DNA of 64,000 nucleotides from Streptomyces canus. GTDB taxonomy: Bacteria; Actinomycetota; Actinomycetes; Streptomycetales; Streptomycetaceae. Of the stretch, positions 16,743-25,274 are shown piece after piece; the stretch's first letter is position 1; every line of letters starts with the position of its first letter. The DNA lies in NCBI RefSeq assembly GCF_001514145.1, contig NZ_KQ948656.1, forward strand, positions 496,001 through 560,000, written 5' to 3'. The notes beneath the pieces are model-generated. The model had not been told where the DNA came from and searched no databases. It was given only the letters and a program-made list of their open reading frames with translations. A program made the position numbers and the translations under genes.

Positions 16743-17801
16743 TCAGGGCGCTCTTGGTCCTGGAGGAGGTACATCGATCTCCTTCGCGACGTCCCACACA
16801 CGTACGCCGTCGTCGTACCCCGCGGTGATGATCAGCGGTGGGCCCTGGGCCTGCCGGACCTGGCAGGCGGCGCGGACCCAGCCGTGGCCGCTGAGAAAGC
16901 CGGCGAGGTCCATGCCCAGGTCTCCGGCGCGCTCGCCGGTGAACGGGTCCCAGACCGCGGTGCCCGGTCCGTCACCGCCGGCGACCAGGAGCGTGCGGTC
17001 CCCGGCTTCCGCCTGGCAAAGGGCGTACACGGGACCGACACCGGCGGTGAACACGTGGGTCTCCCGCCGTTCCTCCAGGTCCCACAGCCGGACGTTCCCG
17101 TCCCAGCCGGCGGTGGCGAGCAGAGTGCGGTCGCCGTCGGACACCTCGCACAGCGTCCACACGATGCGGTTGTGCGCGACCAGTTCCAGCGGCGCTTGCC
17201 CGGATTCGGCGTACCACAGGATCACTGTGCCGTTGCCGTGTCCGGACGCGAGCACCGTTCGCCCGCCCATGCGCACCTGACACAGGGCGTGGGTCCACCG
17301 CCTCCGGGGGCCGGCGACCATCGTGCGCACCAGCCGGCCGTCGCGCGGGTCCCAGATGCGTATCGCGCCGTCCCGGCCCGCCGAGGCCAGCAGGTCGCGA
17401 CCTGAGACGCGCACCGTGCACAGCGCGAACACCCAGCCGCGGTGACCCCTGAGGGAGGCCACCAGTTCGCCGCGATTCTCCAGATCCCAGAGCCGGACGA
17501 CCCCGTCGCGGCCGCCGGACGCCAGCAGGGGCCTGCCGTCGACGTGGATCTCGCACAGGGCGCGGATCCAGGTGCGCGAGTCCGTGAGCACCGCCGTGTC
17601 CTCGCGCGCGACCGGGTCCGCGAGCCGGATCACCTTGCGGTGCCCGGAGTACGCCACCAGTGTGCGGCCGCCGACCGTGACCTCGCAGGCCGCCTCGAAC
17701 GACGGCCGGAACCGGTAGCGGCCGTCCGACCGCCTGACCACCCATACGACGATCAGGGCAACCAGCAGGACGATGCCTGCCACGATGCCGACGATCAACA
17801 T
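16743..17801 (-). CDS. Membrane-anchored WD40 repeat protein
   Basis: The 352-residue product starts MLIVGIVAGIVLLVALIVVW, a single membrane anchor, followed by WVVRRSDGRYRF and about seven WD40-type blades. Repeated units include LLASGGRDGVVRLWDL, LLASAGRDGAIRIWDP, VLASGHGNGTVILWYA, LLATAGWDGNVRLWDL and IITAGYDDGVRVWDV. Each blade begins with an ALCxVxxxGR segment, which gives the repeats unusual regularity. The ATG at 17801 has a strong GGGGGAGGACGG site. WD40 proteins are scaffolds; the partner is unknown. It is divergent from the LAL regulator at 18029. Confidence 0.88.
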   Translation of the reverse strand: MLIVGIVAGIVLLVALIVVWVVRRSDGRYRFRPSFEAACEVTVGGRTLVAYSGHRKVIRLADPVAREDTAVLTDSRTWIRALCEIHVDGRPLLASGGRDGVVRLWDLENRGELVASLRGHRGWVFALCTVRVSGRDLLASAGRDGAIRIWDPRDGRLVRTMVAGPRRRWTHALCQVRMGGRTVLASGHGNGTVILWYAESGQAPLELVAHNRIVWTLCEVSDGDRTLLATAGWDGNVRLWDLEERRETHVFTAGVGPVYALCQAEAGDRTLLVAGGDGPGTAVWDPFTGERAGDLGMDLAGFLSGHGWVRAACQVRQAQGPPLIITAGYDDGVRVWDVAKEIDVPPPGPRAP

Positions 17802-17902
17802 CCGTCCTCCCCCGAATCCCCGGAGCCTTCGTGGTGCGGCAATAACCGCGGCTCCCACGGACTTGATGCTTTCGCGGGTGTCGGGTCGGGGGGATCGTGT
17901 TG

Positions 17903-17922
17903 TTACGTATCCCGGTTACGTA
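17903..17922. promoter_or_regulatory. Direct repeat ttacgta x2 in the WD40/LAL divergent region
   Basis: Two copies of ttacgta (17903-17909 and 17916-17922) are spaced 13 bp apart upstream of the LAL regulator. Each contains the palindromic core tacgta. This is a possible regulator site in the divergent promoter region, supported only by repetition. Confidence 0.3.
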
Positions 17923-18028
17923 CTTTCCGCCGTCGACGCGGTGTGAGATCGCGGACACGAACCCGCAGGTTGTCAGTGGCGTAGGACAGGATGTGCGGGG
18001 GCACCAACTGCCGTGGGGGGCGCGAGGC

Positions 18029-20872
18029 ATGACGACGCAACGGACACCGCTGGTCGGCAGAGAGGCTGAACTCGCGCGGGTGGACCGGCTGCTGGCGGAT
18101 GTGACGGGGGACGTGTCCGGCCGCCCGGCGGTGCTGGACATCAGCGGTGAGGCGGGCATCGGCAAGAGCCGACTGGTCCATGAGCTGTGCCTGGGCGCGA
18201 CGCGGCGCGGAGCGGCGGTACTGCGCGGCCGGGCGACGGAATACGAACGCCACATCCCTTTCCAGCCGTTCACCGACGCCTTCTGCGACCTCGACCCGCA
18301 GGCCGTGGAGTCCTTCCCTGCGGCCGCCGAGGTCGCCCCGGTGCTCAGCGGCGCTCCCCGCCGCACCGACCGCTTCCACCTGCACCGGGCCACCGCCGCC
18401 CTGCTGACGCACGCCGCGGGGTCTGCGCTGGTCGTGGTCCTGGACGACATGCACTGGGCGGACGCCGCGTCGCTGGAACTCCTCGACCATCTCGTACGCC
18501 ACCCCGTGCGCGCCCGTGTCCTGCTGGTCCTGGCCCGCCGTGACCGACAGAGCCCCGCATCGCTCACCGCGACCCTCACCCGTGGCATGGACACCGGCAC
18601 GGTGCGGCGGACGGTCCTGGGCCCGCTCAGCGAGCGGGAGGGCGTCGAACTGCTCGCCCCCCACCTGGCCCGCGACGAGGCCGTCCGGCTCTTCACGGCG
18701 AGCGAGGGCAACCCGCTGTACCTGCTGACCCTGCTGCAGGCACACCGCGAGGGCGCGTCGGTGAGCCGGCTGTCCACGACCGGCCTCGGGGCGCTGCTGC
18801 TCGACGAGCTGACCCCGCTGACGCCGTCCCAGGTCCGGCTCGTCCAAGTGGTGGCGGCGCTGGGCGACCACGCCACACCCGCCCTGCTCGGCCCGGTGAC
18901 CGGCCACGAGCCGGCACAACTGGTCGAGGACCTCGCCGTACTGACCCGGCGCGACCTGCTGCGCACCGGCGCGCACGGGCGGATCGCGCTGCGCCACCCC
19001 GTGCTGCGCAGCCTCGTCCGCGACGGCACCGACCCTTGGCTGCGCACCCGGACCCACCGGCTCGTCGGCGCCGAACTGGCCCGGAGCGGCGCCCCACTTG
19101 CCGAGCGGGCGCACCACGCCGAGCAGTCGCTGTCCGGCTGGGATCCGCAGGCGGCGGCCGTCCTGGACGAGGCCGCCGAGCAGGCCGCGCACACGGCGCC
19201 CGCGAGCAGCGCGCACTGGCTCGAGGTGGTGCTGCGGCACCTCCCGCACACACCGGAACACGCGAGCAGACGGCGCGAGTTGATGCTGCGGCGGGCCCGG
19301 GCGCTGGGCGTCGGCGGCCGGCTCAAGGAGAGCCGAGACCTGTTGCACCAGGTGATCGCCCTGCCCGACCCGGGCGACGGGACGGGTTCGCGGGCGTCCG
19401 CTGTCGTACTGTGCGCCGTCATGGAGCGCCATCTGGGCCGTTACGCGGAGGCGGCCGCCCTGCTCCGCCGCGAACTGCACCGCACCGATCCCGCGCCGTC
19501 GCTCGCCGACCAGGTGGCGCTGGGCCTGGAGCTGGGCTCCTCGGCCCCGCACGACACCTCGTACCCGGCGGTGCGCTCCGAGGTGGCACACACTCTGGAC
19601 GTGGCCCGTCGCCTCGGGGACGACACGGGGGTGGCGGGTGCGCTGAGCGTCGCGGCGCTGGGAGAGGCGTACGAGGGGGAGACGGCCACGGCGGAGGACT
19701 TCACCCGCCGGGCGGCGGCCCTCGTGGACTCGCTGCCGGACGGCGATCTGACCGACGTGTGCGAGCCGTTGGTCCGGCTGGCCTGGGCGGAGGCGTTCCT
19801 GGAGCGCTTCGCCGACGCCGAGCGGCACACCGACCGCGGCCTGGCCATCGCCCGCCGTACCGGCCAGCTCTACCTCCTGCCGCATCTGCTGCTGTGCAAG
19901 ACCCACGTGCGCATCCAGACCTGCCGGCTCGCGTCGGCGGTGGAGCTGTCCGAGGAGGCCGAGGACATCGCCCGCGGCATCGGCAGCGACGAACTGCTCG
20001 CCTTCGTCCTGGCGACCAGGGCCCATGCCCTGGTGGACGCCTGCCCACCCGGCGATCCGCGGCCACTGGCCACCGCCGAGGAAGCCGTGGCCGCGGCGGG
20101 CGGGGGCGTCAACTGGTGGGCGTCCATCGCCTGGTGCGTGCTCGGCTACGCGGCGCTCGCCGCCGGCGACCCGGCCCGCGCCCGGGAGGCGGTACTGCGT
20201 GCCGGCGGCCCCGGCCTGCAGCGGATGCAGCCCTCCATGCGCCCGCTGTTCCTTGAGGTCCTGGTGACCGCCGCCGTCGCCATGGGCGACCTGGACGCGG
20301 CGAAGGACTGGGCCGAGCGGGCCCGCACGGAGGCCGAGAGGCTCGATCTGCCCGTGCAGCGTGCCTCGGCCATGCGCAGCGCCGCACACCTGCGCCTCGG
20401 TCTCGGTGACGACGGGGCGGCGGACCTGTTCATGGCGGCGGCTGAGGAGAGCGCACGCAGCGGAGCGGTGTTCTGGGAGGCGTTCTCCCTGCTCTTCGGC
20501 TCCCCTCTGCTGGCGGCGGACCCGCACGGTGCCCGGCGTGGGCAGGCGGCCTGGCACCGCGGGCGGCGGCTCGCCGCGGCCGGTGACTGCGGGATGCTGA
20601 CCGGGCTCGCCGAGGCGGTCGGCCCGACGGTGGCCGCCGCCGACGACGGGCCGGTGCGTCGGCTCGCCCAACTGACCGTCCGCGAAAGGGAGATCGCCGA
20701 CCTCGTCGCCGACGGTCTCACCAGCCCGGCGATCGCCGAACGACTCTGCCTGAGCCGCCGCACGGTCGAGACCCACATCTCCCGGGTCTACCGCAAGACG
20801 GGAGTGTCCTCGCGCGCGGCTCTGGCGGGCCTGATGGCGGGGCTCACGCCGAGGCCTTCCTTCGGCGGGTGA
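18029..20872 (+). CDS. LAL-type LuxR family transcriptional regulator
   Basis: The 947-residue protein is a large ATP-binding LuxR-type activator. It begins MTTQRTPLVGREAELARVDR with the Walker A motif GEAGIGKSR (about residues 40-48), Walker B in LVVVLDDMHWAD (about 133-144) and a STAND-type AAA region. A long TPR-like helical part follows, and the C-terminal LuxR helix-turn-helix is LTVREREIADLVADGLTSPA then RTVETHISRVYRKTG. The ATG at 18029 is preferred over upstream starts because the P-loop module begins right after it. LAL proteins often activate secondary-metabolite or catabolic genes; no obvious target cluster adjoins, apart from the divergent WD40 gene. Confidence 0.92.
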   Translation: MTTQRTPLVGREAELARVDRLLADVTGDVSGRPAVLDISGEAGIGKSRLVHELCLGATRRGAAVLRGRATEYERHIPFQPFTDAFCDLDPQAVESFPAAAEVAPVLSGAPRRTDRFHLHRATAALLTHAAGSALVVVLDDMHWADAASLELLDHLVRHPVRARVLLVLARRDRQSPASLTATLTRGMDTGTVRRTVLGPLSEREGVELLAPHLARDEAVRLFTASEGNPLYLLTLLQAHREGASVSRLSTTGLGALLLDELTPLTPSQVRLVQVVAALGDHATPALLGPVTGHEPAQLVEDLAVLTRRDLLRTGAHGRIALRHPVLRSLVRDGTDPWLRTRTHRLVGAELARSGAPLAERAHHAEQSLSGWDPQAAAVLDEAAEQAAHTAPASSAHWLEVVLRHLPHTPEHASRRRELMLRRARALGVGGRLKESRDLLHQVIALPDPGDGTGSRASAVVLCAVMERHLGRYAEAAALLRRELHRTDPAPSLADQVALGLELGSSAPHDTSYPAVRSEVAHTLDVARRLGDDTGVAGALSVAALGEAYEGETATAEDFTRRAAALVDSLPDGDLTDVCEPLVRLAWAEAFLERFADAERHTDRGLAIARRTGQLYLLPHLLLCKTHVRIQTCRLASAVELSEEAEDIARGIGSDELLAFVLATRAHALVDACPPGDPRPLATAEEAVAAAGGGVNWWASIAWCVLGYAALAAGDPARAREAVLRAGGPGLQRMQPSMRPLFLEVLVTAAVAMGDLDAAKDWAERARTEAERLDLPVQRASAMRSAAHLRLGLGDDGAADLFMAAAEESARSGAVFWEAFSLLFGSPLLAADPHGARRGQAAWHRGRRLAAAGDCGMLTGLAEAVGPTVAAADDGPVRRLAQLTVREREIADLVADGLTSPAIAERLCLSRRTVETHISRVYRKTGVSSRAALAGLMAGLTPRPSFGG

Positions 20873-20910
20873 GTGAGCCCGGCGCGGTTCAGGCGTGAAG
20901 GTACGTCTTG

Positions 20911-20943
20911 CTCTCTTGTGGTTACTCGGGAACCATAGGAGAG
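20911..20943. promoter_or_regulatory. Interrupted dyad upstream of the HxlR gene
   Basis: Two nested pairs of arms share one centre: ctctc (20911-20915) with gagag (20939-20943), and tggtt (20919-20923) with aacca (20931-20935). The symmetric layout lies 42 bp before the HxlR start and fits a dimeric winged-helix autoregulator. Binding is inferred. Confidence 0.5.
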
Positions 20944-20984
20944 TGATCGGGTAAGAACGCACTTTTCAGCGACTGGGGAACCTG

Positions 20985-21365
20985 ATGGCGACCAAGCAGT
21001 TCACAGGCTCGCCCGAAGACGCGGACCTGAGGCGCGCGGACTCTCTGGCGCGAGAGATCTTCTCGGACGTCGCCAACAAGTGGGCGTTGCTGATCATCGA
21101 GGCTCTCGGAGAGCGCACCCTGCGCTTCAGCGAGTTGCGCAACGAGGTCGAGGGTGTCAGCCACAAGATGCTCACCCAGAACCTGCGCATGCTGGAGCGC
21201 TACGGCCTGGTCGAGCGGAAGGTGCACCCCACCGTGCCGCCGCGGGTCGAGTACACCCTCACCGAGCCGGGCCAAGGCCTGCGCGCCACGGTCGACGGCA
21301 TGTGCGGCTGGACCCACCAGTACCTCGGTGACATCGAGGCCGCCCGCCGCCGCTTCGACGCCTGA
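20985..21365 (+). CDS. HxlR family transcriptional regulator
   Basis: The 126-residue winged-helix protein has the HxlR core: LAREIFSDVANKWALLIIEA, ERTLRFSELRNEVEGVSHKM, LTQNLRMLERYGLVERKVHP and VEYTLTEPGQGLRATVDGM. HxlR proteins commonly sense reactive aldehydes, quinones or redox stress and repress a neighbouring reductase. Here no reductase is adjacent: the upstream gene is a LAL regulator and the downstream gene an RNase J. The target may be elsewhere. The nested dyad immediately upstream suggests autoregulation. Confidence 0.9.
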   Translation: MATKQFTGSPEDADLRRADSLAREIFSDVANKWALLIIEALGERTLRFSELRNEVEGVSHKMLTQNLRMLERYGLVERKVHPTVPPRVEYTLTEPGQGLRATVDGMCGWTHQYLGDIEAARRRFDA

Positions 21366-21447
21366 CGCGACAACGACGCGGCATCCGCTTCAGCGCCTTG
21401 GGCCAGGCAGTGGATCACCCCCGCAGACCCTCCGGTAACGTGAGGGT

Positions 21448-23133
21448 ATGAGCCATCCGCACCCAGAACTCAAAGCCGCCCCGCCACTGCCCGAGGGCGG
21501 ACTGAGGGTCACCGCCCTGGGTGGTCTGGGCGAAATCGGCCGGAACATGACCGTCTTCGAGCATGCCGGCAAGCTGCTGATCGTCGACTGCGGTGTGCTG
21601 TTCCCGGAAGAGAACCAGCCCGGCGTGGATGTGATCCTGCCCGATTTCACCTCGATCCGGGACCGCCTCGACGACATCGTGGCCGTCGTGCTCACCCACG
21701 GCCACGAGGACCACATCGGGGGCGTGCCGTATCTGCTGAGGGAGCGGTCGGACATCCCGGTCGTCGGCTCGAAGCTCACTCTTGCCTTCCTGGAGGCCAA
21801 GCTCAAGGAGCACGGCATCCGCCCCCGCACGGTACGCGTGCGGGAGGGCGACCGGCGCGGCTTCGGTCCCTTCGACTGCGAGTTCGTGGCCGTCAACCAC
21901 TCCATCCCGGACGGCCTGGCCGTGGCCCTGCGGACCCGGGCCGGCATGGTGCTGCACACCGGTGACTTCAAGATGGACCAGTTCCCCCTGGACGACCGCA
22001 TCACCGACCTGCGCGCCTTCGCCCGCCTCGGCGAGGAGGGCGTGGACCTGTTCCTCACCGACTCCACCAACGCCGAGGTTCCCGGTTTCACCACCTCCGA
22101 GCGCGAGCTGAACCCCGCGATCGAGCAGGTCCTGCGGACCGCCCCGCGGCGGGTCATCGTCTCCAGCTTCGCCAGCCATGTGCACCGCATCCAGCAGGTC
22201 CTGGACGCCGCCCACCAGCACGGTCGCAAGGTGGCCTTCGTGGGCCGTTCGATGGTCCGCAACATGGGCATCGCCCGCGACCTCGGCTATCTCAAGGTGC
22301 CCTCCGGTCTGGTCGTGAACGCCAAGGAACTGGAGAAGCTGCCGGACCACCGGATCACCCTGGTGTGCACGGGTTCCCAGGGTGAGCCGATGGCCGCCCT
22401 GTCGCGGATGGCCAACCGCGACCACGCGATCCGTATCGGCAAGGGTGACACCGTCCTGCTCGCCAGCTCTCTCATCCCCGGCAACGAGAACGCCATCTAC
22501 CGGGTGATCAACGGCCTGACCCGGTGGGGCGCCAACGTCGTGCACAAGGGCAACGCCAAGGTGCACGTCTCCGGCCACGCCAGCGCCGGGGAACTCGTCT
22601 ACTGCTACAACATCGTCCGGCCCCGCAACGTCATGCCCGTTCACGGCGAGTTCCGTCACCTGCGGGCCAACGCCGACCTCGCCATCCGTACCGGCGTCGA
22701 CCCCGAGCGCGTCGTGATCGCCGAGGACGGTGTCGTCGTCGACCTCGTCGACGGTCGCGCCTCCATCGTCGGCAAGGTGCCCGCGGGCAACGTCTACGTG
22801 GACGGCATGGAAGTCGGCGGCGCCACCGAAGCGTCCCTCAAGGACCGGGTCACCCTTGCCCAGGAGGGCGTCATCACGGTCGTGGCCCTCGTCGACGCCG
22901 ACACCGGCGCGCTGGCCGAGCCCCCCGACTTCCTGGCCCGCGGCTTCGTCCACGACGAGTCCACCTTCGAGCCGGTGATCCCCGTCATCGAGAAGACGCT
23001 GGCCACCGCCGCCGAGGAAGGCGTCGGCGATGCCCACCAGCTCGAACAGCTCATCGCCCGCGCCGTGGGCAACTGGGCGTTCCGCGCCCACCGCCGCAGG
23101 CCTCTGATCATCCCGGTCGTCATCGACGCCTGA
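21448..23133 (+). CDS. rnj: Ribonuclease J
   Basis: The 561-residue metallo-beta-lactamase/beta-CASP nuclease would process and degrade RNA (5'-3' exonuclease plus endonuclease in this family). The zinc motif HGHEDHIGG is at residues 84-92. LHTGDFKMDQFPLDD and LFLTDSTNAEVPGFT follow, then the beta-CASP region (RVIVSSFASHVHRIQQVL, VCTGSQGEPMAALSRMANRD, HVSGHASAGELVYCYNIVRP, VMPVHGEFRHLRAN) and the C-terminal RNase J domain. The length is normal for actinobacterial RNase J. In Streptomyces the main rnj gene usually lies by dapA and ftsK; here the neighbours are HxlR and a spermidine synthase-like gene, so this may be a second paralogue. Confidence 0.93.
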   Translation: MSHPHPELKAAPPLPEGGLRVTALGGLGEIGRNMTVFEHAGKLLIVDCGVLFPEENQPGVDVILPDFTSIRDRLDDIVAVVLTHGHEDHIGGVPYLLRERSDIPVVGSKLTLAFLEAKLKEHGIRPRTVRVREGDRRGFGPFDCEFVAVNHSIPDGLAVALRTRAGMVLHTGDFKMDQFPLDDRITDLRAFARLGEEGVDLFLTDSTNAEVPGFTTSERELNPAIEQVLRTAPRRVIVSSFASHVHRIQQVLDAAHQHGRKVAFVGRSMVRNMGIARDLGYLKVPSGLVVNAKELEKLPDHRITLVCTGSQGEPMAALSRMANRDHAIRIGKGDTVLLASSLIPGNENAIYRVINGLTRWGANVVHKGNAKVHVSGHASAGELVYCYNIVRPRNVMPVHGEFRHLRANADLAIRTGVDPERVVIAEDGVVVDLVDGRASIVGKVPAGNVYVDGMEVGGATEASLKDRVTLAQEGVITVVALVDADTGALAEPPDFLARGFVHDESTFEPVIPVIEKTLATAAEEGVGDAHQLEQLIARAVGNWAFRAHRRRPLIIPVVIDA

Positions 23134-23214
23134 GACGGCCGCCGCTCGGCTCCCCGCTCCTACGCCTGCTTCGCCACTCATGCATCCACGAACGAACGTC
23201 AGAAGGGTGAGCGG

Positions 23215-23943
23215 ATGAGCCTGCGTTTCGAGGAGATCGACTGGCAACCGACACCGATCGGCGAGATCAGTCTGCGCCGGCGCCGTCACCCGGTTTCGGG
23301 AGACGACGTGTACGAGGTGAAACTCGGGGACCAGTTCCTGATGTCCAGCCTCTTCACCACCGGCGAGATCGCGCTCACGGAACTCGCACTGGCGCAGCTG
23401 CCGGACACCGAACTGGACGTCGCCGTCGGCGGACTCGGGCTCGGCTACACCGCCCGGGCGGCGCTGGACGATCCCCGGGTGCGCTCGCTGATCGTGATCG
23501 ACGCGCTCGCCGAAGTCATCGACTGGCACCAGCGGCACCTGGTGCCCCTCGGGGCGCGGCTGACGTCGGACGCCCGCTGCCGCCTGGTGCACGGCGACTT
23601 CTTCGCGCTGGCCGCCGACCCGGGTGGTCTGGACCGAAAGGAGCCGGGCCGCCGCTTCCACGCCATCCTGCTGGACGTCGACCACTCACCGCGCCATGTG
23701 CTCCATCCCCGGCACGCCGCGCTCTATCAGCCTGCGGGGCTCCGTGCCCTCGCCGAACACCTCCACCCCGGCGGGGTGTTCGCCCTGTGGTCGAACGACC
23801 CGCCCGACGAGGAGTTCAGCTCCGCACTCAGGGAGGTCTTCGCACAGTCGGCAGCCCATGTCGTCGACTTCGACAACCCCCTGCAGGGCGGCACCTCGGC
23901 CAACACCGTCTACCTGGCCGTCACGGCACCGGGCACAGCGTAG
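23215..23943 (+). CDS. Spermidine synthase-like protein
   Basis: The 242-residue protein resembles the Rossmann core of spermine/spermidine synthases. LDVAVGGLGLGYTARAALDD is the nucleotide-binding loop (an atypical GGLGLG), LIVIDALAEVIDWHQRHLVP the acidic end of strand 2, and FHAILLDVDHSPRHVLHP the strand 4 region with LDVDHSP, where synthases have D-x-x-D-P. The N-terminal tetramerisation region is reduced (QFLMSSLFTTGEIALTELAL). It is possibly a methyltransferase or an aminopropyltransferase relative rather than a true spermidine synthase. It follows rnj by 81 bp on the same strand. Confidence 0.8.
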   Translation: MSLRFEEIDWQPTPIGEISLRRRRHPVSGDDVYEVKLGDQFLMSSLFTTGEIALTELALAQLPDTELDVAVGGLGLGYTARAALDDPRVRSLIVIDALAEVIDWHQRHLVPLGARLTSDARCRLVHGDFFALAADPGGLDRKEPGRRFHAILLDVDHSPRHVLHPRHAALYQPAGLRALAEHLHPGGVFALWSNDPPDEEFSSALREVFAQSAAHVVDFDNPLQGGTSANTVYLAVTAPGTA

Positions 23944-23961
23944 GACGACGGAGACGCGGCG

Positions 23962-23995
23962 CTGCCCCTCCCGCCGGGGAGAGCGGGAGGGGCAG
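23962..23995. terminator. Bidirectional hairpin terminator
   Basis: A perfect 13-bp stem, ctgcccctcccgc (23962-23974) and its complement gcgggaggggcag (23983-23995), encloses an 8-base loop. It sits between the convergent spermidine synthase-like and ABC substrate-binding genes, so it can terminate both. There is no U-tract, as is common in Streptomyces. Confidence 0.85.
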
Positions 23996-24034
23996 TCCGG
24001 GGTGGTGCTCAGGGTGTGGCCCAGGTCGCTCGGG

Positions 24035-25189
24035 TCACTTCCCCCAGAGCTTCCGGTAGGCCTCGCGGTACCCGCTGGGGTCCCAGGAGGACTTGCCGCC
24101 GCTGTTGTCGGCCGTGGCGATGTGCACCGGAGCGACGTAGCCGCTGGCGGGCTTGCCGGCGAAGGCGCGATTGAACTCGTCGATCATCTGCCAGCCCTGC
24201 TCGGACAGCGGCTCGGGAACCGTCGCCGACTGGAACTGCTTGCTGTTGACGCGCTGGAAGGCGGACGGGTCGCCGTCGCCCGCGCCGATGTTGAAGGGGG
24301 CTGCGTTGCCCTGCTTGCCGGCTGCCCGAAGCGCCGGGGCGGCGTCGGCGAAGTAGAGGTCGTTGATGGCCACCGAGCTGGTCCACTTGGTGCCGAAGCG
24401 GGACAGCAGCGCGGAGACCTCCTGCGGCGTGCGGTTGCTGGCGTCCGCGATGGGGATGTTGGAGGTCGTCAGAACTTTCACGTCGGAGCAGGTGGCGAGC
24501 TCCTTCTCGATCAGGTCCGACTTGCCCTTGGCGAAGGGTATGGACGCGTCGGTGAAGACCACCACGCCCGCCCGGCCGTTGGACTGGCCGATGATCCAGT
24601 CGGCGCTGATCTTGGCGACGTCCTGCACCTTGGTGGTGACGTTACTGAAGAGCTTCGGGTCCGTGCTGGGGCCGGGGGCGTCCACGGCATGCCACCCGAT
24701 GAGCGGGATGCCTGCGGCATTGGCCTGGGCGACCTGCTGCGCTGTCGACTTGGGGTCGAAACCGGAGAGCACGATCCCGTCGGGCTTGACGGCGACGGCC
24801 TGACTGAGCGCCGCCTGGATGCCGGCCGGGGTGCCCTGGCCGTCGATGATCCGTACGGTCCATCCGATGGCCTTGGCGGCTTCCTTGACCCCGTCGGCGG
24901 CGCCGGCGACTCCCGGATTGGTCATGCTCTGGGCGACGTAGACGATGGTCTTGCCTGTTGCCGCCTTGGGGCCGGTGGTCGGGCCGTCCCAGGGAGCGTT
25001 GACGTCCTCCGCGGCCTTGACCGCCGTCTTGGCGGTGGCGAGGACCGCGGGGCAGCCGGCCTTCGTGTCGGCGACGGCGCTGGCGGTACCGGCCTCCGAC
25101 CCTCGAGTGCAGCCTGCGGCGAACGCGGTGACCACGGCGAATGCGGCCACGGCTCTCAGGGGCGCTGTGCGGGTGTGGTGGTACGACAC
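24035..25189 (-). CDS. Sugar ABC transporter substrate-binding lipoprotein
   Basis: The 384-residue protein has a lipoprotein signal peptide with lipobox AFAAGC and lipidated Cys27. The mature part is a type I periplasmic-binding protein of the RbsB class (TIVYVAQSMTNPGVAGAADG, SQAVAVKPDGIVLSGFDP, GRAGVVVFTDASIPFAKGKS, WTSSVAINDLYFADAAPAL). It binds a sugar or sugar derivative outside the membrane for the permease and ATPase encoded just upstream (25275-28054). It is the last gene of that minus-strand operon. The ligand is unknown; the sugar-acid catabolic genes to the right suggest an aldonate or related compound. Confidence 0.92.
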   Translation of the reverse strand: MSYHHTRTAPLRAVAAFAVVTAFAAGCTRGSEAGTASAVADTKAGCPAVLATAKTAVKAAEDVNAPWDGPTTGPKAATGKTIVYVAQSMTNPGVAGAADGVKEAAKAIGWTVRIIDGQGTPAGIQAALSQAVAVKPDGIVLSGFDPKSTAQQVAQANAAGIPLIGWHAVDAPGPSTDPKLFSNVTTKVQDVAKISADWIIGQSNGRAGVVVFTDASIPFAKGKSDLIEKELATCSDVKVLTTSNIPIADASNRTPQEVSALLSRFGTKWTSSVAINDLYFADAAPALRAAGKQGNAAPFNIGAGDGDPSAFQRVNSKQFQSATVPEPLSEQGWQMIDEFNRAFAGKPASGYVAPVHIATADNSGGKSSWDPSGYREAYRKLWGK

Positions 25190-25274
25190 GGACGGGCTCC
25201 TTGCTGATGTACGGGGAGGGCGGGCGACGTCCGGACGACGGGCCGCCTGGGCTGCGAGTTGTGGCTCGGTGGTT

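Noticed and set aside
17903..20962. A 1019-codon minus-strand frame opposite the LAL regulator
   Set aside because: Shadow frame without domains; the LAL protein on the other strand has intact Walker motifs and a LuxR helix-turn-helix.
23215..23943. True spermidine synthase
   Set aside because: The N-terminal tetramerisation region and the canonical GGGDG and D-x-x-D-P motifs are altered (GGLGLG, LDVDHSP), so only a fold-level call is safe.
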